From Candidatus Zixiibacteriota bacterium (GTDB lineage: Bacteria > Zixibacteria > MSB-5A5 > GN15 > FEB-12): a stretch of 32,319 nt of DNA. Below the pieces are notes generated by a model. That model did not search any database. It saw only the letters and a list, made by a program, of their open reading frames with translations, and was not told the origin of the DNA. Both the position numbers and the translations under genes were made by a program. This document shows, piece after piece, positions 8,794-16,824 of this stretch; within the stretch, counting starts at the first letter, position 1, and every line of letters starts with the position of its first letter. The DNA lies in assembly GCA_024277795.1 (NCBI GenBank), contig JAJRUL010000099.1:1-32319 (forward strand). The letters run 5' to 3'.

Positions 8794-9399
8794 ATGTCAC
8801 ATGATTTGCACCAAGAGTTTTTCGATAAATTAGCCAGAGAATGGGATCTCATGTTCACTGCTGGCGACCTTGAGTTCCTGTCACATATTGTTGATGGGCT
8901 CAATGTGAAAGAGGGGATGGATATACTCGATCTCGGGTGTGGTACAGGAGTTCTTTTTGATCTCCTGCGTCGGAAAACAGGACTTTCAGGGTCTGTAACA
9001 GGTGTTGACTTTTCGATCGAAATGGCTCAAACAGCCCATCGGAATTTTCCTTTTCCTAATGTCAATGTCGTTGATGCTGATGCTGTTACTTTGCCTTTTA
9101 CTGATTCATCATTTGATATGGCAGTCGCATTCGCGGCCTTTCCTCATTTTTCTGATCAACAGAAGGCTCTCAATGAGACCCACCGTGTTTTGAAACCGTC
9201 AGCTAAATTCTATATAATCCATCTTGCTTCGAGTACGGAGCTTGTAGAAACACATCAGGATATTGGTGGGGCGGTAAAAAATGATGAAATACCTACGGAA
9301 ACCAAGCTCAAGCATATGTTTGAGAACAGTATGTTTACAGATATTTCGATACGAGATCATACCGGGCTTTATCTGGCAAGTGCCACAAATACAAAGTAG
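8794..9399 (+). CDS. Class I SAM-dependent methyltransferase
   Basis: A 201-residue Rossmann-fold methyltransferase of the UbiE/Methyltransf_11 type. Motif I is ILDLGCGTGVLFDLL, followed by an acidic residue after strand 2 (TGVDFSIEMAQ), VNVVDADAVTLPF (motif II/III) and the conserved post-motif region NETHRVLKPSAKFYIIH. I start it at ATG 8794 (MSHDLHQEFFDKLAREWD) instead of the TTG at 8782 because the family N-terminus begins about here. The product and substrate are unknown. It precedes the ECF S component by only 3 nt, so the two are almost certainly co-translated. The methyltransferase may act on the imported compound or its derivative; that is inference from linkage only. Confidence 0.85.
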   Translation: MSHDLHQEFFDKLAREWDLMFTAGDLEFLSHIVDGLNVKEGMDILDLGCGTGVLFDLLRRKTGLSGSVTGVDFSIEMAQTAHRNFPFPNVNVVDADAVTLPFTDSSFDMAVAFAAFPHFSDQQKALNETHRVLKPSAKFYIIHLASSTELVETHQDIGGAVKNDEIPTETKLKHMFENSMFTDISIRDHTGLYLASATNTK

Positions 9400-9402
9400 A
9401 TA

Positions 9403-9933
9403 TTGACTCGTCATTTGCAAAACTCACGAACTATATTTCTTGCTCATACAGCACTTTACTTAGCATTAGCAATTGTGCTTCCGATAGGGTTTCACGCGTT
9501 TGGATTGGCAGGGCGCGTTATGTTGCCTATGCACCTTCCTGTTTTGCTTGCAGGCTTTCTGACAGGACCGTTGAGTGGGTTCGTTGTAGGAATCCTCGCC
9601 CCAGGGTTGTCATATTTGTTTACATCAATGCCACCTGCTTATGCGGTTCCTTTGATGTCGCTTGAGTTGCCTGCATATGGTCTTATGGCAGGTCTATTAT
9701 ATAAGAGATTTCATCTGAATATAATACTTGCAACAATTTCTGCTATGTTTGTTGGGCGTTTGATTTTTGCTTTGTCACTCTTTTTACTCGGTCTGTTTAT
9801 GGAAATGCCGTATGATGTTGCCACCTTTGTTTCGGCATCTGGACCACTTATGACCGGACTACCTGGGATTATTGTTCAACTGCTTTTGATCCCTACAATT
9901 GTAGCGACAATACATCGTAGACGACCGCACTAA
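9403..9933 (+). CDS. ECF-type transporter substrate-binding S component
   Basis: A 176-residue, very hydrophobic integral membrane protein with about five or six predicted transmembrane helices. The segment VMLPMHLPVLLAGFLTGPLSG followed by YGLMAGLLYKR is characteristic of energy-coupling-factor S components (ECF_trnsprt family), which bind vitamins or other micronutrients and use a shared EcfAAT module. No EcfA or EcfT gene is in the window. The start is a TTG 3 nt after the methyltransferase stop with a poor ribosome binding site, consistent with coupling. Its 3' end overlaps the convergent CDGSH gene by 4 bp. The ligand cannot be deduced. The main alternative is another small membrane protein with a similar fold. 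Confidence 0.75.
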   Translation: MTRHLQNSRTIFLAHTALYLALAIVLPIGFHAFGLAGRVMLPMHLPVLLAGFLTGPLSGFVVGILAPGLSYLFTSMPPAYAVPLMSLELPAYGLMAGLLYKRFHLNIILATISAMFVGRLIFALSLFLLGLFMEMPYDVATFVSASGPLMTGLPGIIVQLLLIPTIVATIHRRRPH

Positions 9934-10118
9934 CCCTCAAAACCGCACGTTTTGTGCGCACCATCGCAAAGCGGTTTCTTCTTTGATTCACCACACCTGC
10001 ACAAAAAGAGCTTACTCTCGACGGTCTTTGTTGTACCGTTAGGGAGTAAAACATCTGCAGAACCCATCTCAAGTTTTGCGGGACCGTTTTCTATGATTGT
10101 TATTTTGACATCTGCCAT
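9930..10118 (-). CDS. Small CDGSH-type iron-sulfur protein
   Basis: A 62-residue protein with the CDGSH-domain cluster motif in the form CRC...PLCDGAHK, i.e. C-x-C-x(2)-[ST]-x(3)-P-x-C-D-G-[SA]-H. The three Cys and one His ligate a [2Fe-2S] cluster in this family (mitoNEET-like, bacterial single-domain versions). The N-terminal half (ITIIENGPAKLEMG) forms the beta-rich part seen in prokaryotic members. It is soluble, with no signal or transmembrane segment. A role in redox or iron-sulfur/haem handling is known only generally. It converges on the ECF S component with a 4-bp overlap and shares no operon with birA, which lies downstream of it on the same strand's far side. Confidence 0.9.
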   Translation of the reverse strand: MADVKITIIENGPAKLEMGSADVLLPNGTTKTVESKLFLCRCGESKKKPLCDGAHKTCGFEG

Positions 10119-10190
10119 AACTTCTCCTTTATGTTGTTTGCTTGTTATGTATTGTTACAACAGATAGTACCGACAAAAGTTCAGATTGTA

Positions 10191-11171
10191 TCAGTCACGC
10201 AGTATAGTAGCTTCACCACCTGAGACAGTAGCCTGTCCTGATTGAGTTGTGACAATAAGCGATCCTGATGTTGAAATGTCGGTTGCAATCCCTTCAATGC
10301 TCTTCTCACCATATCCTATTTGAATGTGCTGACCTATCAAAGATGATTTTGTTTTGATTTGGTCAAGAAAAGGAGATAGGCCTGATTGCATGAACAGCAG
10401 GTATCCTTTTTCAAAGTTCAGCAAAAGTTTTTGCAACAGTTGTACCCGATTAATATATCTACCAGTTGCAATCTGTAATGAGGTTGCAGTTGTTCGCAAA
10501 TCATCAGGAAAATCTGCCACACTTTGATTGATATTGATACCTATTCCGACTACAAGATGCTCAATCTTTTCCCGATCTGCAGAGATTTCGGAAAGAATCC
10601 CACATACTTTGTGACCGTTAATTAACAGATCGTTTGGCCATTTGATAGCCAGAGGTAAACCTGTCTGCTCTTCTATAGTTGTTGCCACTATCAGACCTGT
10701 CATCAAAGTGATGCCAGATGCTTGTTCGGTCTTGAATTGCGGTTTTAATATTATAGTTATATATATGCCAAGTCCTGAAGGGGAGAGCCATGATCTGCCG
10801 AGCCGTCCTCTGCCTGCTGTTTGTTGTTCAGCGACAACGATCGTCCCGTTGCGTGCACCTTGTGATGCTAACTGTAGAGCGGTCTGGTTGGTTGATTGTA
10901 ATGTTTGATAGGCGTGTATTTCAGTCCCGATAAACTCTGTCGTTAGCTTATGTTTGATTTCTGTAGCAGTAAGACAGTCGGGAGAACTTAGCAATCTGAT
11001 ACTTGTTTCGGTAATTTGCAAAGTATATCCGAGAGCTGTCAATTCTGTAACAGCATTAAGAATCTGCCGACGTTCAGCATTCACCGTGACAATGAGTGTT
11101 TCTATCGCCATCGACTGTTGTGGTTGCAATCGCAGTTGAGCAAGAAGTTGATCTGAGAGTGATTCGCTCAT
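10191..11171 (-). CDS. birA: Bifunctional biotin-protein ligase / biotin operon repressor
   Basis: A roughly 326-residue BirA. An N-terminal winged-helix region (about the first 70 residues) is followed by the ligase domain with the biotinyl-AMP loop GRGRLGRSW, the IKWPNDLLINGHKVCGIL active-site segment and the GIGININQ motif, then a C-terminal SH3-like domain. It activates biotin to biotinyl-AMP and transfers it to carrier proteins such as acetyl-CoA carboxylase BCCP. The HTH suggests it can also act as a repressor. The ORF track starts at a TTG (11192) overlapping nadC by 8 bp. I prefer the ATG at 11171, which clears the nadC stop by 13 bp. It is in operon with nadC. No biotin biosynthesis genes are in the window. 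Confidence 0.93.
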   Translation of the reverse strand: MSESLSDQLLAQLRLQPQQSMAIETLIVTVNAERRQILNAVTELTALGYTLQITETSIRLLSSPDCLTATEIKHKLTTEFIGTEIHAYQTLQSTNQTALQLASQGARNGTIVVAEQQTAGRGRLGRSWLSPSGLGIYITIILKPQFKTEQASGITLMTGLIVATTIEEQTGLPLAIKWPNDLLINGHKVCGILSEISADREKIEHLVVGIGININQSVADFPDDLRTTATSLQIATGRYINRVQLLQKLLLNFEKGYLLFMQSGLSPFLDQIKTKSSLIGQHIQIGYGEKSIEGIATDISTSGSLIVTTQSGQATVSGGEATILRD

Positions 11172-11184
11172 ATTATGCAGGGAG

Positions 11185-12066
11185 TTATTCAATTACGAGC
11201 ATACTGAAATCAGATGTAGGAGCAGAATGAGTCAATGCTCCGATCGAAATGAAATCAACGCCACTTTCAGCAACATCGGCAACATTATCAAGATTGACAT
11301 TACCTGACGCTTCGAGCTTGACCTCACTATTGAGACTGCGCGCACGTTCAACCATCCTTTTAAGTGATTTGGGTGATTGATTGTCAAGAAGAAGCCTCAT
11401 AACACCGCAGTCGATCGCTTCAGTTAGCTCATTTTCATTTTTTACTTCAACTTCAATCAGGATATTCTTTGGGTCAGTTTCAAATTGAAGGGTAAAATCG
11501 GGTGTTGACATATAATGACGAATATGTTCAACAGCGGATCGTATCGAACCAGCAGATGATATATGATTGTCTTTGATTAGCACCATGTCATCGAGTCCGC
11601 GACGATGATTACACCCTCCTCCATGAACAACCGCTTCTTTTTCAAGCAGTCGGTAGCCGGGGGTCGTTTTACGGGTATCGAGAATAGTGCATTGTGTATG
11701 TTTGACTCTATGGACGAAGTTGGCAGTAAGCGAGGCAATACCTGATAATCGACCGAGAAAGTTCAATGCTGTTCGTTCAGAAGCTAAGAGGGATAGATTG
11801 AACCCGTCGATTTCTGCAATGAGATCACCTCGTGTGAAAACGTTTCCATCATTTTTCAGAAAGTGAACTTTGTTGGCTGAGTCGATCTGATCAAAGACTA
11901 ATAATGCAGGTTTTGTACCAGAGAGTACACCTTCAGATTTTGCGACAATCTTCGCTTTCATTCTGTTCGGTTCAAGACAGCCGAGGGAGGTCAGGTCTCC
12001 TTTGCCAATATCTTCTTCAACCGCATGTTTAACCAAAGCGATAATATTCTGCGACAATTCAGTCAT
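11185..12066 (-). CDS. nadC: Nicotinate-nucleotide pyrophosphorylase (quinolinate phosphoribosyltransferase)
   Basis: A 293-residue enzyme that converts quinolinate and PRPP to nicotinate mononucleotide in de novo NAD synthesis. Family motifs are intact: LDTRKTTPGYRLLEKEAV, the HRRGLDDMVLIKDNH segment, EVEVKN, LLLDNQ, and LEASGNV followed by ISIGALTHSA near the C-terminus. The length is normal. No Shine-Dalgarno sequence precedes the ATG at 12066. Instead a promoter-like TTGACC-17 bp-TAATTT ends so that the predicted transcription start falls on the A of the ATG, suggesting a leaderless message. It is probably co-transcribed with birA downstream. nadA and nadB are not in the window. Confidence 0.96.
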   Translation of the reverse strand: MTELSQNIIALVKHAVEEDIGKGDLTSLGCLEPNRMKAKIVAKSEGVLSGTKPALLVFDQIDSANKVHFLKNDGNVFTRGDLIAEIDGFNLSLLASERTALNFLGRLSGIASLTANFVHRVKHTQCTILDTRKTTPGYRLLEKEAVVHGGGCNHRRGLDDMVLIKDNHISSAGSIRSAVEHIRHYMSTPDFTLQFETDPKNILIEVEVKNENELTEAIDCGVMRLLLDNQSPKSLKRMVERARSLNSEVKLEASGNVNLDNVADVAESGVDFISIGALTHSAPTSDFSMLVIE

Positions 12067-12072
12067 AACCGT

Positions 12073-12101
12073 AAATTACATGCTTTGACAATGTTGGTCA
12101 A
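12073..12101 (-). promoter_or_regulatory. Putative leaderless promoter of nadC
   Basis: On the minus strand TTGACC (12096-12101) and TAATTT (12073-12078) are separated by exactly 17 bp. Seven bases after the -10-like hexamer lies the A of the nadC ATG (12066), so a transcript would have no leader. The -35 is 5/6 to consensus, the -10 only 3/6. Confidence 0.4.
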
Positions 12102-12150
12102 CACACGTTGTGCGTTTTTCTCCTTTCGTTGGTTTTGCTCTTTATCTTGT

Positions 12151-12179
12151 TTTGCGAATCGAACTAACTACCGTATATT
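12151..12179 (+). promoter_or_regulatory. Putative leaderless promoter of the reductoisomerase-like gene
   Basis: TATATT at 12174-12179 ends 7 bp before the A of ATG 12186 and there is no ribosome binding site. A TTTG at 12151-12154 lies 19 bp upstream, resembling the Bacteroidetes-type TTTG-N19-TAnnTTTG promoter only partly; the -35 is poor by the sigma-70 standard. Confidence 0.3.
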
Positions 12180-12185
12180 CTAAGT

Positions 12186-13130
12186 ATGGAAACTGACGGG
12201 AAAAGAATTGTCGCTGTTTTAGGATATGGGTCGCAAGGTCGGGCTATTGCTCAGAATTTGCATGACTCGGGCTACAATGTCATTGTAGGTTTGAAATCAG
12301 GATCACAATCAAGGCGTATCGCCAAAGCTGATGGACAGACACAGATAACGACCTTAGCAAACGCAGTTAAAACTGCTTCGATTATCTGTTTTGCATTGCC
12401 TGATCATACCCATAGAACACTCTATGAAAGTGACATTGAATCGAACATAGTCGGGAACAAGGCACTCTGGTTTCTGCATGGTCTTTCAATACATTTTGGA
12501 CAGATCAAACCTCCCTCTAACTGCGATGTTATCTTGATCGCCCCGCATGCGCCAGGTGTTGCGTTGCGTGAGGAATATCTCGGGTCGCAATCACTTTCGG
12601 GTTTTTATTGTGTGTATCAGGATATATCCCGTTCTGCCAAGAAGCTCACATTCGAATTAGCTGAAGCAATCGGTCTGAAACGGAATAATCTCATCAAAAC
12701 GACTTTTGAGCATGAAGCGATCGGCGATCTCTTCGGAGAACAAGCAGTGTTGTGCGGAGGGATGGCCTCACTTATTAAGAACGGCTTTGAAGTCTTAATC
12801 GAGGCAGGATTATCTCCTAAGAGTGCATGGCTTGAGGTAGCGTTTCAACTCGATCTGATTATCGACCTGATAAAAAAACATGGAATTGAAGGGATGTTCA
12901 ATAGGATTTCAGTTGCAGCTCGTTATGGGTCATTACTTACAGGGCCGAAGCTGATTGATGAGTCTGTGAAGAAGAGGATGAAAGATCAACTTGATGAGAT
13001 AACGTCAGGCCGATTCGCTGAAAAGCTTGCATCCCTTACTGAAGCCGATATATCAAAATTAAGCGACCAACTCAAAGCACTAACCAACCAAAAGCTTGAA
13101 CAAACAGCTCGTATATTTTCATCCAAGTAA
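12186..13130 (+). CDS. Divergent ketol-acid reductoisomerase (IlvC)-like protein, probably not a standard KARI
   Basis: A 314-residue homologue of class I ketol-acid reductoisomerase. The Rossmann motif GYGSQG (residues 13-18), FLHGLSIHFGQIKPP, and TTFEHEAIGDLFGEQAVLCGG (D181 and E185, the first Mg ligands) are recognisable, as are the second-domain E217 and S242. However the invariant catalytic KGPGH reads HAPGV (the Lys is His121), and the position of the fourth metal ligand, Glu in the HEL.LIVDL motif, is Gln221. Canonical isomeroreduction is therefore doubtful; it may be an NAD(P)-dependent reductase of another substrate. No ilv/leu genes are nearby. It diverges from nadC. The start has no ribosome binding site. 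The C-terminal tail is lysine-rich and helical. Confidence 0.8.
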   Translation: METDGKRIVAVLGYGSQGRAIAQNLHDSGYNVIVGLKSGSQSRRIAKADGQTQITTLANAVKTASIICFALPDHTHRTLYESDIESNIVGNKALWFLHGLSIHFGQIKPPSNCDVILIAPHAPGVALREEYLGSQSLSGFYCVYQDISRSAKKLTFELAEAIGLKRNNLIKTTFEHEAIGDLFGEQAVLCGGMASLIKNGFEVLIEAGLSPKSAWLEVAFQLDLIIDLIKKHGIEGMFNRISVAARYGSLLTGPKLIDESVKKRMKDQLDEITSGRFAEKLASLTEADISKLSDQLKALTNQKLEQTARIFSSK

Positions 13131-13314
13131 TTCTCTGCCAACTTTTTAATAATTTTTTTGTCATGGTACGGTCATGAACGAAGAATTATAAACAGTTCAA
13201 GTTTGTGAAATAAAGTACAAATAGTCTCTGTGTAATGACATCGCTGTGACATTCTAACAGTAGTATCCATATAGTTTTACATCTGAATAACCTGATATAG
13301 GCATTGGAACAGAG
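13131..13314. other. Intergenic region upstream of the TonB receptor, no clear site
   Basis: These 184 bp contain T-rich tracts and a direct repeat of GTCATG (about 13162 and 13173). I see no convincing hairpin terminator for the upstream gene and no Fur-box-like palindrome for the downstream iron/haem genes. The promoter of the receptor operon must lie here. Confidence 0.4.
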
Positions 13315-15546
13315 ATGAAATATAGTATAATACTTTTAATAATGTGCTTGCTCGTTTCTGCAGTTGCAGAGCCTGCCTTTGCTATGAAAGTCAGCGGTAA
13401 AGTTGTTAACAGTGAGACGGGTAATCCTATAGATCGTGCTACGGTTCATATTGCAGGGACTGCTGAGGCAACAGCAAGCGACAAACATGGATTCTTCACA
13501 ATAGATATTCCAGACGGATCAAAACAGGAGCTTTATGTTACCTGTATCGGTTTTGACCAATCTGAAATAGTGAGAGTGACTGATAGTCTTGATGAGATTG
13601 TTTTTCGATTGAGTCCTGCCCCTTGGGTGCTTAATGATGTTGTTGTGACTGGAACACGTTCACCTCATTTGCTGAAGGATGTACCTGTACAGACTGAAGT
13701 AGTTTCAAAGCGTGATATGATGCGGACGGGTGCGAAAACGGTTGATGAAGCATTGATATCATCAATCGGTATTCAGGTCACAGGTGGAGGACTTTCAGGT
13801 CAAGAAGCATCAATTCGCGGAGTAGAGGGTGACCGTGTTTTGATACTTATCGATGGTGAGCGTGCAGTCGGTCGAGTTCGTGGTTCAATAGACCTCTCTC
13901 AGTATTCACTTGCAAATGTTGAAAAGATTGAGATTATCAAAGGGAGCGGTGCAACGCTGTATGGTTCTGATGCTATTGGTGGTGTGGTAAATATTATTAC
14001 CAAACGTCCTATAGCATCCACGGGGAGTGTGAATCTCTACGGCGACTATGGTTCGTATACAACATATAACCCATTGATTGAATTTGAATATGGTAATCAG
14101 AAAACAGCGATCAATGGTGGTGTACAGTTTTATTCGACTAATGGGTTTGATCTGGATAAATCAACTCCGCATACCAACGGACAAGACGCTATAGATCGCC
14201 TCAATTTCAATGCAAAGTTGAGAAGAAAACTATCGACCAAGTGGAGTATGACAGGCTCGGCTCGTTTTATGCGCGAGCAGAGAAACTGGATAGAGTCAGA
14301 AGTTGTTGCCCAGAACGCTTTTCAAGACACAACGTATGTATATAGTGATGATGAGTCGAACCAACGGTATGAAGGGTCGCTTTCATTCGATTATCTATCG
14401 GGTGACAACTACTCGATGAAAGGGCGTGTCTTTGCTACCTATTATAATCATGAATTTGACAAATACAGCTCTGATCGGATCAATTGGATCGATGCATCTC
14501 AGACAGAAGATCTCTATGTTGATGTCTCCTATACCTCCAACTATGTGATTGGTCAGTCTCATGTCGCGACGTATGGTTTGGATTATAGCTATCAAGATTT
14601 GAAGTCAAAAGATCAACTTGTCGAGGGAGTGTTAGCAGATAAGGCTGGTTCGGCGTATTTGCAGTATGAATATAGCCCAATAAAGAATCTCAATTTTCTT
14701 CCAGGTGTTCGGTATGACAATCATAGTTCTTTTGGTGGTCATGTTAATCCATCGATCAATATTATGTGGTCTCCCGGTGAGCAATTAAAGATACGTGGTT
14801 TCTTAGGGCGGGGGTTTCGGGCACCATCTATCAAACAACAGTACTTTATTTTTGATCATACAGCCGCAGGTTACATCGTCTATGGTGGTCGGGTTGATTT
14901 ACCGTCGGGAGTTGCTAGTTCAGGCTCATACTCTGATTTGATTCAGGAGACTTCGGTAAACAGTTCCCTTTCTGCTGAGTTTTCATATGGAACTATGGGC
15001 TTACATCGGCTTACCTATTTTTATAATCATCTCAACAACTTGATTGATTTTGTTCTTATCGGATTTACTCCTACATATTGGCGGGGCGTGTATGTCTATC
15101 AGAACATTGAGACAGCAATCACTCAAGGTGTTGAATGGGAATCGAGAATCCGTCTGGGGAAAACGGTCGAATTTTCATTTTCTTACAACTATCTTTTCTC
15201 ACGCAATCTTGGGACACAAGAACGGTTGATCAACCGACCTGCGCATACGCTTAAGTTTTATCTGACGGGATTTCATGCGAAAAGAGGTTTTGGCGGATCA
15301 ATCTGGGGAGACTATCAGTCGAATAAACTGTGGCGAGCACGTTCAAACACAGGGGGGAACGAAAATCCAGGCGAGTATGCCCCGCATCGCACTCGACTGA
15401 GTGTGAATCTTTTCAAACGTTGGTCAAATAGCTTTGAAGCATTTATGAAAATAGAAAACCTGTTTGATGAAACTAATGTGAAATATGGATATTGGCCTGG
15501 TAGAGAAGTCTATTTTGGAATAAAGTATAACATCGGGAAACAGTAA
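13315..15546 (+). CDS. TonB-dependent outer membrane receptor with CarboxypepD_reg-like domain (probable haem receptor)
   Basis: A 743-residue outer-membrane transporter. It has a signal peptide (residues about 1-23, ending PAFA), a carboxypeptidase-regulatory-like beta-sandwich (VSGKVVNSETGNPI to about residue 105) typical of receptors in the Bacteroidetes/FCB group, a plug domain with IEIIKGSGATLYGSDAIGG and VVNIITKRP, and a long 22-strand-type beta-barrel ending FGIKYNIGKQ. Substrate is inferred from the downstream HmuY-type lipoprotein 18 bp later (HmuR/HmuY-like pair), which suggests haem. Length and domain order are normal. TonB/ExbB/ExbD are not in the window. A cobalamin or siderophore substrate is the alternative. 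Confidence 0.92.
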   Translation: MKYSIILLIMCLLVSAVAEPAFAMKVSGKVVNSETGNPIDRATVHIAGTAEATASDKHGFFTIDIPDGSKQELYVTCIGFDQSEIVRVTDSLDEIVFRLSPAPWVLNDVVVTGTRSPHLLKDVPVQTEVVSKRDMMRTGAKTVDEALISSIGIQVTGGGLSGQEASIRGVEGDRVLILIDGERAVGRVRGSIDLSQYSLANVEKIEIIKGSGATLYGSDAIGGVVNIITKRPIASTGSVNLYGDYGSYTTYNPLIEFEYGNQKTAINGGVQFYSTNGFDLDKSTPHTNGQDAIDRLNFNAKLRRKLSTKWSMTGSARFMREQRNWIESEVVAQNAFQDTTYVYSDDESNQRYEGSLSFDYLSGDNYSMKGRVFATYYNHEFDKYSSDRINWIDASQTEDLYVDVSYTSNYVIGQSHVATYGLDYSYQDLKSKDQLVEGVLADKAGSAYLQYEYSPIKNLNFLPGVRYDNHSSFGGHVNPSINIMWSPGEQLKIRGFLGRGFRAPSIKQQYFIFDHTAAGYIVYGGRVDLPSGVASSGSYSDLIQETSVNSSLSAEFSYGTMGLHRLTYFYNHLNNLIDFVLIGFTPTYWRGVYVYQNIETAITQGVEWESRIRLGKTVEFSFSYNYLFSRNLGTQERLINRPAHTLKFYLTGFHAKRGFGGSIWGDYQSNKLWRARSNTGGNENPGEYAPHRTRLSVNLFKRWSNSFEAFMKIENLFDETNVKYGYWPGREVYFGIKYNIGKQ

Positions 15547-15591
15547 CTGCTGTATAGAACAATAATGAAACAATCAAGGAGAAGTAACACA

Positions 15592-16674
15592 ATGCGTCCT
15601 ATCTTACTCATTTTCTTAGGACTGGTCACCGTGGCTTTTGTCGGATGTGGAGACGATAACAGTCCAACAGGTGGAACAACAACAACTTCCGGGACAACAA
15701 CAACCTGGAATTCGACAGGACAATATTTTGTCACCACCGTTGATGCAACATCATCAGATGAGTTCGCTATGTTCTCTTTTGCAGGACATGATACACTGAT
15801 TCCAGTTAGTGAATATGATGATCGTTACGCCACAGATTCATACGCGACAGCAGATTTGTGGGATATTGCTTTTCGCCGTGAAGTGATCAAGCTCAACGGG
15901 GGATCATCGACAACAAATAACGGAGATGTTGTCGGAGCTAGCCTTGGAGTGGTTAACTTCGATACTATTTCGATTGCAGATACCGCAGGTGTTGAGTGGA
16001 TGGCTGATGCAATCAATTATTTTATCGATAATTGGTATACATATAACCCTCTAACTCATGTTTTATCAGCGAACCAATATGTGTGGTCGATGGTTGATGC
16101 AGGTGGAGTAAACTACTTGAAATTCCGTGTTGATTCAATGGTTGGGGCGGGTGCTCCTCCTTCGATGGGAACGATTTACTTGACCTATTTCTACCAATCA
16201 ACTCCGAACTCAATGGACCTGAGCGGAACAACATCATCAGGAATTGTCAATGTTGGATCAACAAGCGGATATTTCGATTTTTCTACAGGATCTCAGGTGA
16301 CTCCCGCTTCACCGACAACGAGCACTGACTGGGATATAAAATTTGAGAATTATGAAATTAAGCAGAATTCAGGGCCGAATGGTTCAGGAAAATGTTCGGC
16401 TTTTCCAGCTTATGGTGAGCTTACCACTCCGACTGCGATTGATAGTTTTGTTGCACAGCCTGCAGGTGCACCGACATTTCCTGATATTCCTCAATCAGTC
16501 TTAACCGATTGGTACAGTTACAATCCTGACAATCATCAACTAACATCTCTTTCTGAAGTATATTTGATTAAAACAGGCGGTTCTGTCTACAAACTACAGA
16601 TAACAAGCTACTACGCAAACGTAGGCGGGGTACCGACTTCAGGAAATTATTCTTTCAAGTGGGTTAAATTATAA
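15592..16674 (+). CDS. HmuY-type haem-binding lipoprotein with two tandem HmuY domains
   Basis: A roughly 360-residue secreted lipoprotein. I choose ATG 15592 over 15565 because an AAGGAG ribosome binding site precedes it and the product then begins with a clean signal peptide and lipobox-like AFVGC. A Thr/Gly-rich linker follows (TTTTSGTTTTW). Two HmuY-like repeats are visible: WDIAFRREVIKLNGGSS with later YTYNPLTHVLSANQYVW and LKFRVDSM, then DWDIKFENYEIKQNSGPNG with YSYNPDNHQLTSLSEVYLI and YKLQITSYY. HmuY of Porphyromonas gingivalis is a single-domain haemophore passing haem to HmuR. A double-domain version implies two ligand sites or one degenerate copy. It is co-transcribed with the receptor and followed by a terminator. 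Confidence 0.8.
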   Translation: MRPILLIFLGLVTVAFVGCGDDNSPTGGTTTTSGTTTTWNSTGQYFVTTVDATSSDEFAMFSFAGHDTLIPVSEYDDRYATDSYATADLWDIAFRREVIKLNGGSSTTNNGDVVGASLGVVNFDTISIADTAGVEWMADAINYFIDNWYTYNPLTHVLSANQYVWSMVDAGGVNYLKFRVDSMVGAGAPPSMGTIYLTYFYQSTPNSMDLSGTTSSGIVNVGSTSGYFDFSTGSQVTPASPTTSTDWDIKFENYEIKQNSGPNGSGKCSAFPAYGELTTPTAIDSFVAQPAGAPTFPDIPQSVLTDWYSYNPDNHQLTSLSEVYLIKTGGSVYKLQITSYYANVGGVPTSGNYSFKWVKL

Positions 16675-16696
16675 TACCTCTTTTTATACCTTCAAG

Positions 16697-16731
16697 AAAA
16701 GCCCTCAAATATCTGAATGGGGGCTTTTTTC
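16697..16731 (+). terminator. Rho-independent terminator of the receptor/HmuY operon
   Basis: AAAAGCCCTCA pairs with TGGGGGCTTTT (11 bp, one G-U) around loop AATATCTGAA, ending in a T run. It lies 22 bp past the HmuY gene stop. Confidence 0.85.
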
Positions 16732-16787
16732 CTATGGAAAGTGTTTATTTTAGCCAAAACCTTTGCAAAGCTAGTCAATGATTTAAT

Positions 16788-16816
16788 TTGACGCTGATTT
16801 GTATCAACCCTAACTT
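16788..16816 (+). promoter_or_regulatory. Putative promoter of the HEAT/cyclophilin gene, nearly leaderless
   Basis: TTGACG (16788-16793) and TAACTT (16811-16816) are separated by 17 bp. The predicted start of transcription falls about 2 nt before ATG 16825, and there is no Shine-Dalgarno sequence (the bases before ATG are pyrimidine-rich). The -35 is 5/6, the -10 3/6. Confidence 0.4.
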
Positions 16817-16824
16817 CTCCCGTT

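Noticed and set aside
13131-13314. Fur box upstream of the haem receptor operon
   Set aside because: No sequence resembling GATAATGATAATCATTATC was found.
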